Positions 9,163 to 17,359 of a stretch of DNA of 64,000 bases are shown here, piece after piece; the stretch's first letter is position 1, and every line of letters starts with the position of its first letter. Below the pieces are notes generated by a model, which did not search any database, was not told the DNA's origin, and was given only the letters and a program-made list of their open reading frames with translations. Origin of the DNA: Gaiellasilicea sp963749515 (lineage in GTDB: Bacteria; Actinomycetota; Thermoleophilia; Gaiellales; Gaiellaceae); NCBI GenBank assembly GCA_963749515.1, contig CAVVMR010000006.1:434001-498000 (forward strand), read 5' to 3'. The translations under genes and the position numbers were made by a program.

Positions 9163-9981
9163 CTAGATGCGGCGGTATCTCGCCTGCACGAAGCAGTAGA
9201 GCCCGTAGGCGACCAACCCACCCGCGACCGCGCCCAGCAAAGCCGCGCCGTACGGCTGCTGCACCACCTCGAGCAAGGCCCCGTCGAGTCCCCGGGCCTG
9301 CTTCGAGTCGAACTCCCAGGCGGCTTTGATCAGGAAGGCCCCGACCAGCCCGAAGACGACGAGCCGGGCAAGGTGCCCGAGGATGCCGACCCCGGTCGCG
9401 GCGGTCTCCTCGGCCTGGCTCATCTCCTCCTGCTTGAGCTTCTTGTTGAACTTGCACGTGACGGCGCGGTAGCCGTTGAATGCCGCCGCGCCGAGGAAGG
9501 CGAGCCCCGCCGCGTAGACGAGGTAGCGGCCGCCCGGGCGCTCGAAGACGCCGGCCGTCTGCTGCTGCTCGTTGCCGCTCCCGCTCCCGTTGCCGACGAG
9601 CGTCGAAAGCGTCAGACCGCAGAGAATCGCGTACCAGCCGGCCTTCGCGAGGGCGGCGGCGCGCTTGGCGAGCCCCTTCGCGCCCTCACCCTCGTTCTCC
9701 CGGTCGAGGACCGCCAGCGCCAGCTGCCAGGCGGCATACCCGCCGAGCCCGAACGCGAGCAGGATGAGGAGCGCCTTGCCGAACGGCTGCTCGGCGATCG
9801 TGCGCAGCGCGCCGCCCTTGTCCGGGCTCTCCTCGCGACCGCCGAGTGCGATGTTGATCGCCAGGATCCCCACGACCACGTAGAGGACGCCCTTGGCGAC
9901 GAGACCCGCCCGGCCGAGGCGCTCGAACCACGGGCTCTTGCCCGCGCGACGGCCCGTTTCTGCGATCGACCCAGTGCTCAT
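9163..9981 (-). CDS. DUF1206 membrane protein
   Basis: About 272 residues containing three similar membrane modules (G.AKGVLYVVVGILAI, KAGWYAILCGL and RLVVFGLVGAFLIKAA), the layout of the DUF1206 family of actinobacterial and cyanobacterial membrane proteins. Function is unknown. I prefer ATG 9981, which has GGAG 11 bases upstream, over ATG 10014, which has no visible ribosome-binding site. It is divergent from the small gene at 10097. Confidence 0.85.
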   Translation of the reverse strand: MSTGSIAETGRRAGKSPWFERLGRAGLVAKGVLYVVVGILAINIALGGREESPDKGGALRTIAEQPFGKALLILLAFGLGGYAAWQLALAVLDRENEGEGAKGLAKRAAALAKAGWYAILCGLTLSTLVGNGSGSGNEQQQTAGVFERPGGRYLVYAAGLAFLGAAAFNGYRAVTCKFNKKLKQEEMSQAEETAATGVGILGHLARLVVFGLVGAFLIKAAWEFDSKQARGLDGALLEVVQQPYGAALLGAVAGGLVAYGLYCFVQARYRRI

Positions 9982-10034
9982 CGAGCGGTTGTCTCCAATT
10001 CGGGCACTTCTCATGCGCGGAGGCCGGTCGACAA

Positions 10035-10064
10035 TTGTGAACGAAACTCGGCGCCTGCTAGGGT
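10035..10064 (+). promoter_or_regulatory. Candidate promoter for gene at 10097
   Basis: TTGTGA (10035-10040), an 18-base spacer and TAGGGT (10059-10064), followed by the strong AAGGGAGGGA ribosome-binding site and the ATG at 10097. Confidence 0.45.
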
Positions 10065-10096
10065 CAGCGCTGCGGACCGATCAAGGGAGGGACGCG

Positions 10097-10363
10097 ATGC
10101 CGGTGACCGCGACCAGATTCGTCACCGTCGAGACGAGCAGCCAGTGGGAGACGAGCTCCCTGCTCCGGAAGTTGCGCGGCCACAGCGCCTATGCAGTTCA
10201 GGTCGAGCACGATCGCTGGCTCGTCTGCAGCCTTCCGGCTCGCTCTCACCCCTCGGTCGACGCGCTTCAGGCGCTGATCGACGAGTGGGCGGAGGAGGAA
10301 GGCGCACACCCCCTCGCCGTCCGAGTCGGTGATGAGCCGGTGCCCTTGCGGTCGCGGCGATGA
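10097..10363 (+). CDS. Small hypothetical protein
   Basis: 88 residues, no signal peptide or membrane segment. Features are a WLVCSLP strand and an acidic helix (DEWAEEEGA). I recognise no family. The start at 10097 is well supported: AAGGGAGGGA ends six bases before the ATG and a candidate promoter lies just upstream. The open frame reaches further back but into promoter DNA. Confidence 0.7.
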   Translation: MPVTATRFVTVETSSQWETSSLLRKLRGHSAYAVQVEHDRWLVCSLPARSHPSVDALQALIDEWAEEEGAHPLAVRVGDEPVPLRSRR

Positions 10364-10397
10364 TCGCGCCGTAAGGTCCGCCCGCTACAACTAGCTC

Positions 10398-12128
10398 GTG
10401 CGCGTCGCCGTTGCCCTTGCCGCTCTTGCGGCGCTGGTCCTGCCCGGGACCGCCCTGGCGCGCGAGTGCGGCATCCCGGACTCGAATCCGCTCTGGGTCG
10501 ACTTCGCCGGACACGACGCGCCCGTGCCGCAGAAGCCGAGCCTGACGCTCGCCTTCACCTCCGGCACGGTCAAGCCCTCGGAGGCGCGTGCCGCCGGCGC
10601 CGCGACCGTCTTCTTCGACCTGAACTTCAACAACCGGGTCGGGACACCGACGGTCCCCGCCGATCCGGCGACGATCAACGACCGTGCGGACCGTCTGTTC
10701 GACTTCGCCGTCTCCGTGACGGGCTGCCAGACCCCGTGGATCGCGCTGAACGAGCTCTTCGGCGCGCAAACGCCGACGCCCTGGACGACGACGACGGCGC
10801 AATACCGGGCGAACACGCTGGCGCTCGTGCGGCGGCTCGCGGAGCGGGGAGCGATGCCGGCGGTGACGATCGCGAACCCGCCGTACACAGGCGGCGACGC
10901 GGCCCAGTGGTGGCGCGATCTCGCGTCGGTCGCCGTCTTGATCCGCCAGGTCTTCTTCACCTCGCCGAACGTGCCGCAGCTGCATGCGCTCGGCCCCGTG
11001 CGGGCCAGCCGCTCGATGCGGACGGGCATGCGCTCGCTCGTCCGGCGCTTCACGGACATCGGCATCCCCGCGAGCCGGGTCGCGCTCGAGCTCCAGTTCC
11101 AGTCGGCGCCTGGCACGGGTGGCAGGGAAGGGCTGCAGCCGCGCTCGAAGTGGCTCGAGATGGTCAAGCTCGAGGCGCTGGCGGTCCGTCAGGTGACGCA
11201 GGAGCTGAAGACGCACTCCATCTGGTCCTGGGGGTGGGCGACGTTCAGCGAGGCGGGCATCGACCGCGACAAGGGCGAGGCGGTCTGCGTCTACCTGTGG
11301 GTGCGCGACCAGAGCCTCTGCAGCGGGCCGGGTGCGGCCGGGCCGGACTTCGATGCGTCCCTCACCGTCGGGCAGCTGAACCTTCCGGCCGGCGTCCTGT
11401 GCACGCTCCCGGCAGGCCAGATCCGGTCGGCCGCCGTCGATCCGCTCGCCCGGGCGATCGGCGACCGCGACATCGCGGCGAGCCTCGTGCTCGAGCGGCT
11501 CGTGCTCCAGCAGGAGGTCCAGCTCGACGCTCGCGCCGTGCTCGCGGCGGAGCTCGCGTTCGTGGACGACCACTTCCGCGGCAACGTCTCGGCGTACCTC
11601 GCCGCGCTTCAGAAGATCCCTCTGTCACGTAGCGCCGCGCGCGGCCTCCTGCTCGACGAGCTCCGCCGCGACGCCGTTCGCGCGCGCTTCACACCGGCGA
11701 GGCCACCGGGCCACCAGGTGTCCGAGTTCCACACCACGTACGGCGGCCTGCGGGCGCGCCTGGTCGAGACGACGCGCCCGGTTGCCTGGCTCGGCGGCCG
11801 GACCCGCGGGCTCGCGATCGAGACGTTTGCTCCCACGCGCATCTTCTCTCTCGCCCGGCGCGGTTTCGTCAGGACGATCCACGGGCGGATCGAGGTGCGC
11901 CCGCTCGACGACACGGTCTACCTCGGCACGATCCCGATCGTCGAGGCGCGTCTGTCGATCGAAGCCTCGCTCAACCGCTTCGCCCGCGTCTACGCCTACG
12001 AGGCGTGGCTCGCGAAGGCAGAGGCCCGGGCGCTCGCCGGGGCCATCTGCGACGGCGACCAGCTGCCGACGTCGGCCGTTCTGACGCTCGACGACCTGCT
12101 GCCGTTCGTCACGGCGCCCGGCGACTGA
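10398..12128 (+). CDS. Large secreted protein, possible glycoside-hydrolase-like barrel
   Basis: 576 residues with a clean signal peptide (hydrophobic stretch ending VLPGTALA, then REC). The first 300 residues alternate strands and helices. They contain ALNELFG and HSIWSWGWATFSEAG, which recall the Asn-Glu acid/base motif and later strands of clan GH-A glycosidases. That is a resemblance by eye, not an assignment. The C-terminal half is helical (residues about 330-430), then beta-rich. GTG start with no strong ribosome-binding site. It ends 52 bases from the convergent tail-tube gene, with a shared hairpin. Confidence 0.75.
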   Translation: MRVAVALAALAALVLPGTALARECGIPDSNPLWVDFAGHDAPVPQKPSLTLAFTSGTVKPSEARAAGAATVFFDLNFNNRVGTPTVPADPATINDRADRLFDFAVSVTGCQTPWIALNELFGAQTPTPWTTTTAQYRANTLALVRRLAERGAMPAVTIANPPYTGGDAAQWWRDLASVAVLIRQVFFTSPNVPQLHALGPVRASRSMRTGMRSLVRRFTDIGIPASRVALELQFQSAPGTGGREGLQPRSKWLEMVKLEALAVRQVTQELKTHSIWSWGWATFSEAGIDRDKGEAVCVYLWVRDQSLCSGPGAAGPDFDASLTVGQLNLPAGVLCTLPAGQIRSAAVDPLARAIGDRDIAASLVLERLVLQQEVQLDARAVLAAELAFVDDHFRGNVSAYLAALQKIPLSRSAARGLLLDELRRDAVRARFTPARPPGHQVSEFHTTYGGLRARLVETTRPVAWLGGRTRGLAIETFAPTRIFSLARRGFVRTIHGRIEVRPLDDTVYLGTIPIVEARLSIEASLNRFARVYAYEAWLAKAEARALAGAICDGDQLPTSAVLTLDDLLPFVTAPGD

Positions 12129-12136
12129 CACGGGCG

Positions 12137-12168
12137 ACGGCCTCCCCGCCCGTAGGCGAGGAAGCCGT
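12137..12168. terminator. Strong hairpin with UACG tetraloop
   Basis: A 14-base stem (12137-12150 with 12155-12168) closes on a 4-base loop. Read on the minus strand the loop is TACG, an especially stable UNCG-type tetraloop, and the two imperfect positions become G-U pairs. So it best serves the minus-strand gene ending at 12181, although it lies between two convergent genes. No T-tract follows. Confidence 0.7.
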
Positions 12169-12180
12169 AGACGCCGCGGA

Positions 12181-12714
12181 TCAGACCGAGACGCGCTGCA
12201 TGAACTCGGAGACGAGCGTCACCGTCTCCGTCAGCACCGAGGACGCACCTGCCTTGAGGGCGCCGATCTCGAGCTTCGCGGGCCACGCGTTCGTGAGGTG
12301 ATACCGGACGACTGGGTCGCCCTTCGTGTTGTACATCGTGAGCGACACGTTCTTCCGTGCTGCGGCCACGTCACCGAGGATCACGAGCTCGTGCCACGCG
12401 GCGAGCTCGATGTTCCGGGTCATGCCCCGCCTGAGCGTGACGGTCGGCGGCGTGCGCTTGCCGGGCAGCTTCTTGAGCACCGTTCCCTTCCGCTTCGTGA
12501 CCAGCAGCCCTTCGGTCTGAACCGAGGACGAGATGCCGACGAGCTCGGAGAAGACGGCGATCGAGTGGCCGTCGATCGTGAGCTCGAAGCGGGCGGCCGT
12601 GAGGTCGTCCGGCGGTGCGGCGGCGCCCTGGGACGACGACGTCCAGGTTCCGATCGCCGCAGCGAGGAGGATCGCGCCGGCCAAGAGCGCGGCGATCAGC
12701 GTACGTGACTTCAT
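12181..12714 (-). CDS. Exported phage tail-tube (gp19)-like protein
   Basis: 177 residues. An N-terminal hydrophobic segment (about residues 5-23) forms a signal peptide or anchor. The remainder matches the layout of the T4 gp19-like tail-tube family: FELTIDGHSIAVFSELVGISS, then KLPGKRTPPTVTLRRGMTRNIELAAW, then RKNVSLTMYNTKGDPVVRYHLTNAWPAKLE and a final Glu-rich strand. In phages and contractile injection systems this fold makes the tube and is cytoplasmic. Here it stands alone, with no sheath, baseplate or ATPase gene nearby, and carries an export signal. AAGGAG precedes the ATG. The function is unknown; the fold assignment is fairly secure. Confidence 0.8.
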   Translation of the reverse strand: MKSRTLIAALLAGAILLAAAIGTWTSSSQGAAAPPDDLTAARFELTIDGHSIAVFSELVGISSSVQTEGLLVTKRKGTVLKKLPGKRTPPTVTLRRGMTRNIELAAWHELVILGDVAAARKNVSLTMYNTKGDPVVRYHLTNAWPAKLEIGALKAGASSVLTETVTLVSEFMQRVSV

Positions 12715-12768
12715 CGAGGCTCCTTGTTCGTGAGATCGAGCCCCGCTGGATTCGGCTCGTGACGAGTG

Positions 12769-13323
12769 TTACCTGCCGCCTGAGTGCCTGAAGCAATCGA
12801 CCACGTGGTCGTCTACGAGTCCTGCGGACTGCATGAAGGCGTAGCAGGTCGTCGGGCCGGTGAAGCGGAAGCCGAGCCGCTTCAGCTCCTTGGCCATCGC
12901 CTTCGATTCCGCAGTCTCGGCCGGGATTGCGTCAATCGTTCGCCATTCATTCACGCGCGGCTCTCCGTCCACGAACGACCAGAGGAGCTCCGAGAGTGGG
13001 GGGTCGAGCGCGAGCGCCACCCGAGCGTTCCCGATCACCGCCTCGATCTTGCCGCGGTGGCGGACGATGCCCGCGTCGCCGACGAGGCGTTCGACGTCGC
13101 GCTCACCGAACCGGGCGATCGCCTCGAGATCCCAGCCGGCGAACGCAGTCCGGTAGCCCTCTCGCTTGTGCAGGATCGTCGACCACGAGAGCCCGGCCTG
13201 GGCGCCCTCGAGGTTGAGCAGTTCGAAGAGCGTGCGCTCGTCGCGCTCCGGCACGCCCCATTCCTCGTCGTGGTAGGCGACGTACAGCGGATCCGAGAGC
13301 GGAACCCAGGCGCAGCGATTCAC
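12769..13323 (-). CDS. tag: DNA-3-methyladenine glycosylase I
   Basis: Base-excision repair enzyme removing 3-methyladenine from alkylated DNA, 184 residues, as usual for Tag. The N-terminus MNRCAWVPLSDPLYVAYHDEEWG carries the structural zinc ligands C4 and H18; the C-terminal HVVDCF supplies H173 and C177. LSWSTILHKREGYRTAF and FTGPTTCYAFMQSAGLVDDH are family signatures. It lies 18 bases downstream of the sigma-factor gene on the same strand and may be cotranscribed with it. Confidence 0.96.
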   Translation of the reverse strand: MNRCAWVPLSDPLYVAYHDEEWGVPERDERTLFELLNLEGAQAGLSWSTILHKREGYRTAFAGWDLEAIARFGERDVERLVGDAGIVRHRGKIEAVIGNARVALALDPPLSELLWSFVDGEPRVNEWRTIDAIPAETAESKAMAKELKRLGFRFTGPTTCYAFMQSAGLVDDHVVDCFRHSGGR

Positions 13324-13341
13324 GCCCGCGAGCGTACCCTG

Positions 13342-14640
13342 CTACGGCAGGAGCTTGGGCGGCGTGATCTGGATGGGAGGCGTGAGCTGGATGGGAGGCA
13401 AGGTCACGGTCACGGGAACCTGCGGCAGGATCGCCGGCACGATCGGCACCTGCACCTGCACCGGCGGCACTTCGACCGGCGGCAGCACGACCGGCGGCAG
13501 CTCGAGCGGCGGCAGGGCCACCGGCGGCAGTTGGACAGGCAGGCTCGTCAGCAGCGTGTTGACGGTCGTCTCGACCACTCCGGTCAGCTTGGGCACGAGC
13601 GCCTCGGCCGGGGGCACGACGACGACCGGCGCGGGCGGCAGTGCTGACGCCTGCGGAGTGGCCTGAGCCTCGGCGGAGGACGGCGCCCTGGTCGTGTTCT
13701 CCGCAGCGGGAGCCGCGGCCGCAGGGACGCTCAGCGTCGGCGTCGCCGGAGCGGCCGCCGGGGCGGAACCGACGGCGGGCGAAGCGGCGGGATTCGTCGG
13801 CTTGTTCTGTGCCGCCGGCGCTCGCGTCGCACCGCTTTCGACCGACGCCGGCGATTGCGGCGTGACCGAAGGGACGACACTGACGGGCCTCGGCGCCGGC
13901 GCCTGGACCGGGGCGGGGTCGTCCTTGACGAGGGTTGTGCCGCCGACCGCACCTGCACCCGACAGTGCGACTGCGGCCATGGCGGCCATTGCGATCTTGG
14001 TCGCCGCGGCGCCGCCGGTGAGGGCTGTCTTGATGGCCGAGAGGAACGAGCCAAGGCTCCCAAGCGACTGAAGCCGGCTCCGAACCGTCTGCGGCTCCTC
14101 GCGCAAGAGCTCGGCAAGTGTGCGGCGGCCGCGAAAGATGAGGGTCTCGACAGAGGCGTGGCTGATGCCGAGCTGGACGGCGATCTCCTCGTAGGAGAGT
14201 CCGCGCCAGTCGCGCAGCAGGACGGCGCGGCGCTGCTGGTCGGGGAGCTTGCGAAGTGCGTTCTCGACCCCGATCAGGTCGAAGACACTCTCCTCCGGCT
14301 CGGCGCCTGCGCGGTCGAGCTCGTGCGGATCGCACGGCGATTCGAGGCGGCTGCGACGGCCGACGGTCTCCCAACGGGCGAGGCAGACATTGCGGGCGAT
14401 CCCGAGCAGCCAGGCCACCTCGGTGGTGGGCACGATGCCTCGGTGCAGGCCGCGCACGGCGTGCATGAAGGTCGTCTGGACGGCGTCCTCGGCGTCCTCG
14501 CGCCGGCCCAGGCGCGAGAGGCAGTAGCCGAACACCTGGCTCGAGTGGCGCTCGTACAGAGCCGCCGCGGCGCTCGAGTCGACGGCCGGTTCGAGCGGCT
14601 CGAACGCGGTCGCGCGACCGGCCGACGTGATTGCTGCCAA
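13342..14640 (-). CDS. ECF-type sigma factor with membrane anchor and Pro-rich tail
   Basis: 432 residues, roughly twice the normal ECF length. The sigma-2 region is about residues 25-95 (YERHSSQVFGYCLSRLGRRE, then DAEDAVQTTFMHA). Sigma-4 is about 130-185 (LPDQQRRAVLLRDW, then YEEIAVQLGISHASVETLIFRGRR). A single hydrophobic segment follows at about 210-235. The last 190 residues are Ala/Pro-rich and end in repeated PPV/PPL units such as LPPVALPPLELPPVVLPPVE. This predicts a sigma factor tethered to the membrane with an extracytoplasmic tail. No anti-sigma gene is next to it. The start is TTG with GGGAGAAGG upstream. Confidence 0.88.
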   Translation of the reverse strand: MAAITSAGRATAFEPLEPAVDSSAAAALYERHSSQVFGYCLSRLGRREDAEDAVQTTFMHAVRGLHRGIVPTTEVAWLLGIARNVCLARWETVGRRSRLESPCDPHELDRAGAEPEESVFDLIGVENALRKLPDQQRRAVLLRDWRGLSYEEIAVQLGISHASVETLIFRGRRTLAELLREEPQTVRSRLQSLGSLGSFLSAIKTALTGGAAATKIAMAAMAAVALSGAGAVGGTTLVKDDPAPVQAPAPRPVSVVPSVTPQSPASVESGATRAPAAQNKPTNPAASPAVGSAPAAAPATPTLSVPAAAAPAAENTTRAPSSAEAQATPQASALPPAPVVVVPPAEALVPKLTGVVETTVNTLLTSLPVQLPPVALPPLELPPVVLPPVEVPPVQVQVPIVPAILPQVPVTVTLPPIQLTPPIQITPPKLLP

Positions 14641-14723
14641 GCCTTCTCCCTTTGCGCGTCGATGTGGCGGCTTTGCCCTGGTACCTCAGGGAAATCGTGA
14701 CTCCGGAGCCAGTTGCCGCGCAC

Positions 14724-14739
14724 TCCCCCGAATGGGGGA
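14724..14739. repeat. Small GC hairpin upstream of the sigma gene
   Basis: TCCCCC and GGGGGA form a 6-bp stem around GAAT. It sits in the 178-base region between the sigma factor and the receiver-like gene. It could be an operator half-site pair or attenuator; nothing more can be said. Confidence 0.4.
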
Positions 14740-14818
14740 TTTGATGCGAACGCTGCAAGTTTTTCGCCGCTCGCCGGACTTCCTTGCAGCCCGCCAGAAG
14801 ACACGAAAGGTGCCGCAC

Positions 14819-15184
14819 GTGTCACAGACCACTCGAGATCCCAATCGAACCCAAGCTGTACGAGTCCTCCTCGCCGATGGCGATCCGCTCGGCGCGGAGA
14901 TCCTGGAGACGCTGCTCGCACACGACGACGTGGCCAGGCGGGTCTTGTCGGGAGCCCAGGCTATTGCCCTTGCGGTGGGCCTCCGGCCGCTCACAACCCT
15001 TCTCCCCGGCGTCCGGGTGGAAATGCTCTTGTCCCCTCCTGCGGTGGAGGACATGGAGCGCGCCCGCGACGCCGGTGCGTCGGGCTACCTGACCAAGGAC
15101 GCCGACGGCGAGACGATCGCCGGGGAAGCGGTCCGACAGTGCTCAACGCCACCCGGTCCTCGGGCCGATCTCTGTGTGGCGTGA
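14819..15184 (+). pseudogene. Degenerate response-regulator receiver
   Basis: The reading frame gives about 121 residues from GTG 14819. It starts like a NarL-type receiver (RVLLADGDPLGAEILETLL) and ends like one (ARDAGASGYLTKDADGETIAGEAV), including the conserved Lys region. The middle, where the phospho-acceptor Asp and the following DG turn should be, is replaced by LTTLLPGVRVEMLLSPP, so no acceptor Asp is present. There is no DNA-binding domain. It may be a decayed gene or a pseudo-receiver that binds a partner. An in-frame ATG at 14741 would lengthen it without adding homology. Confidence 0.5.
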
Positions 15185-15216
15185 TGATCCGGCCTCGTGG
15201 CGGCTCGAGAGCCGGA

Positions 15217-15260
15217 GCGCGGGAGTCGGCCTCCCCACATCCCCCGGCCGACTCCCGCGC
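15217..15260. terminator. 15-bp perfect inverted repeat between convergent genes
   Basis: The arm at 15217-15231 (GCGCGGGAGTCGGCC) is exactly complementary to 15246-15260, with a 14-base loop. It lies between the receiver-like frame and the convergent WYL gene, so a bidirectional terminator is likely. No T-tract is seen. Confidence 0.65.
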
Positions 15261-15335
15261 GACGCACCTCCGCCACTCCGACGGATCCTGCCCGCACCTG
15301 GACAGACCGAGAGCCGACTGGAGCTCCTGGGTTCT

Positions 15336-16283
15336 TCAAGTCTGAGCGAGGAGCCGCTCCGCGAGGACACGGACGCTCGTCCGCAGCTCGTCGGGCCGTC
15401 GGATCGTAAAGGTGCAGCCGAGGCCGGCGAGGACGGTCGCCATCCAGTCGAGGGAGTCGACTCGCATGCGCAGGACCGTTCCGGCGGGGTCGTCGACGAG
15501 CTCCGCGAGCGTCGCGGGGATGCGTCGCGCCGCGGCATCGATCGGCAGATCGAGCAGAGCCTCGACCTCCCAGGTCCAGGGCACGCTGGCAAGGGAACGG
15601 GACACGTAGGCGACGGCGTCGAATCCCTCCGGCGGCGGGTTGCAACCCGCCTCGGCGAGCGCCGTCCGCCAGATCCGGTCGACGCGAAAGGTGCGCAGGT
15701 CGTCGCGGGTGTGATCGTAGGCGGCGAGGTACCAGCGACCAGAGTGGACGACGAGCCCGTGCGGGCTCAGCTCTCGCTCGGACTCTTCCCCGGAGAACGT
15801 GCGGTAGGCGATGGTGAGCCTGCGGCGGCGGCGGATCGCATCGGCGAGCAGGAGCACGGCGGCGGCGTCGGCCGGGGCGGCGCCGGTCGTCCTGGTGAAG
15901 CTGAGCGTCTCCTCGAGAGCCTCGACCTGGCGGCGGAGCGTGGCGGGCAGGACGCGGTTGATCTTGGCGAGCGCTCCGTCGACCGCGTCGGGTGAGCCGT
16001 CCGGCCGGGACCCCCGCGTCGCGAGGAGCCCGAGGACGACTGCGACGGCTTCCTCGTCCTCGAGCATCAGCGGCGGCAGACGGTACCCCGGCCTGATCCG
16101 GTAGCCGCCGCCGACGCCGCGCTGGCCCTCGATCGGAATCCCGAGCTCCTGCAGCACGTCGATATAGCGCCGCGCCGTGCGCCGGTCGATCCCCAGCCGG
16201 TCCGCGATCTCGCGCCCGGTGGTGAGCGGACGCGCCTGCAGCAGCTCCAGGAGCTCGAGCAGTCGGGAGGTGGGCGAAGCCAT
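15336..16283 (-). CDS. WYL-domain transcriptional regulator
   Basis: About 315 residues. An N-terminal winged helix (about 1-60: LLELLELLQARPLTTGREIADRL, then DRRTARRYIDVLQELG) is followed by GVGGGYRI and a WYL effector domain. The domain is centred on the segment SGRWYLAAYDHTRDDLRTFRVDRI, and a C-terminal WCX-type extension follows. Such proteins sense a ligand, often single-stranded nucleic acid or a small molecule, and repress or activate neighbours. I chose ATG 16283; ATG 16313 would add ten residues without homology. Divergent from the gene at 16370. Confidence 0.9.
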   Translation of the reverse strand: MASPTSRLLELLELLQARPLTTGREIADRLGIDRRTARRYIDVLQELGIPIEGQRGVGGGYRIRPGYRLPPLMLEDEEAVAVVLGLLATRGSRPDGSPDAVDGALAKINRVLPATLRRQVEALEETLSFTRTTGAAPADAAAVLLLADAIRRRRRLTIAYRTFSGEESERELSPHGLVVHSGRWYLAAYDHTRDDLRTFRVDRIWRTALAEAGCNPPPEGFDAVAYVSRSLASVPWTWEVEALLDLPIDAAARRIPATLAELVDDPAGTVLRMRVDSLDWMATVLAGLGCTFTIRRPDELRTSVRVLAERLLAQT

Positions 16284-16333
16284 GGCCCGGAGTAAAGCAG
16301 GGATAGAGGGCAAGAATCGCCCTAATTACCGGA

Positions 16334-16339
16334 TAGCCT
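16334..16339 (+). promoter_or_regulatory. Possible -10 element (TAGCCT) upstream of 16370
   Basis: TAGCCT fits TAnnnT and is 31 bases before the ATG. A 5-bp inverted repeat (AGGGC/GCCCT, about 16307-16323) lies just upstream, in the shared region with the WYL regulator. No convincing -35 is visible. Confidence 0.25.
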
Positions 16340-16369
16340 CGCACGGTACCCACGAGATGGAGGGAACGG

Positions 16370-16846
16370 ATGAGCGAGGCGAGTGACTTCGACTTCTTGC
16401 CGGGCGAATGGAAGGTCCAGAACCGGAGGCTCCACAAGCGGCTGGCCGGCTCGGACGAGTGGGAGGAGTTCGAGGCGACGAGCGTCGCCCGGCACATCCT
16501 CGGGGGTTGCGGAAACGAGGACGAGTTTCGCACCGACCACGACGGCGGCTTCGTGGGGATGGCCTTCCGGTTCTTCGACCCGGACTCCCGGCAGTGGTCG
16601 ATCTACTGGGCCGACAGCCGCCGGCCGGGCGTCCTCGACCCGCCGCTCTTCGGATCGTTCTCGGGTGACACCGGGGTCTTTCACGGCGACGACACCTTCG
16701 AGGAACGGCCGATCCGCGTCCGGTTCATCTGGTCCGGCGTGACGACGTCGACGCCGCGCTGGGAGCAGGCGTTCTCGGACGACGGCGGCGAGACCTGGGA
16801 GACGAACTGGGTGATGGACTTCACGCCCGCGGGAGGAGCGACGTGA
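16370..16846 (+). CDS. DUF1579-like small beta-rich protein
   Basis: 158 residues, soluble. It opens with DFDFLPGEWKVQNRRL and has WSIYWADSRRPGVLDPP and WEQAFSDDGGETWETNWVMDF. That pattern of strands resembles lipocalin-like DUF1579 proteins of unknown function. A GGAGGGA ribosome-binding site precedes the ATG. The stop overlaps the next GTG by 4 bases, so it heads a small operon opposite the WYL regulator and may be its target. Confidence 0.75.
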   Translation: MSEASDFDFLPGEWKVQNRRLHKRLAGSDEWEEFEATSVARHILGGCGNEDEFRTDHDGGFVGMAFRFFDPDSRQWSIYWADSRRPGVLDPPLFGSFSGDTGVFHGDDTFEERPIRVRFIWSGVTTSTPRWEQAFSDDGGETWETNWVMDFTPAGGAT

Positions 16847-17352
16847 GCGCCGTCCTGAGTGCCGCCCCGAGTGCGGTCCGGGCCGACTACGAGCACACGT
16901 CGAAGCTGATCCGGCCGGCACCGGCGATGACGGTCGGCGGCTTGCAGCTGAAGTGGTACGACATCGCACCGGCCGACCGGCCGGTTCCGTGCGACCTCCA
17001 GGTGCTGGCGCGCGGCAACCTGCGCGCAGCCTCAGAGTCGGGATTGCTCGACCTCGAGGGCGACCTCGGCTTCGTCATCCTGCACCGCTGCGGCGAGAGC
17101 TTCTACTTTCTCATCGTGGCCACCTGGGTCAACGACAACGAGGTCTGGTCGACGGTCTGGGCGAAGAACGGCGAGGGCGAGGTCTCCTTCCGGCCCTGGG
17201 TGCTCGAGGGGACGCACCGGCCGACGTTCTGCGTGTGGGAGCTCGGTGCGGTGTGGCACGAGCAGCAGGCGTGGACCCGCTTCCTCCGCTCCGAGCGGGG
17301 ACCGGCCGCTCGGGAGGCCTATCTGCGGGACTCGTACGAGGGTGAGGTCTGA
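16843..17352 (+). CDS. Hypothetical protein
   Basis: 169 residues, soluble, no family recognised. It is rich in Trp and aromatic strands in its second half (FYFLIVATWVNDNEVWSTVW). The GTG start overlaps the preceding stop (GTGA) and the following gene starts within about 10 bases, so it belongs to the 16370-17986 operon. Confidence 0.75.
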   Translation: MSAVLSAAPSAVRADYEHTSKLIRPAPAMTVGGLQLKWYDIAPADRPVPCDLQVLARGNLRAASESGLLDLEGDLGFVILHRCGESFYFLIVATWVNDNEVWSTVWAKNGEGEVSFRPWVLEGTHRPTFCVWELGAVWHEQQAWTRFLRSERGPAAREAYLRDSYEGEV

Positions 17353-17359
17353 GCCGGCG

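Noticed and set aside
12181..12714. Tail-tube gene as part of a prophage or contractile injection cluster
   Set aside because: No terminase, capsid, sheath, baseplate, integrase or AAA gene is found within 10 kb on either side; neighbours are ordinary chromosomal genes.
15217..15260. 15-bp inverted repeat as terminal repeats of a mobile element
   Set aside because: The arms are only 14 bases apart with nothing between them and no transposase nearby; a terminator between convergent genes is simpler.
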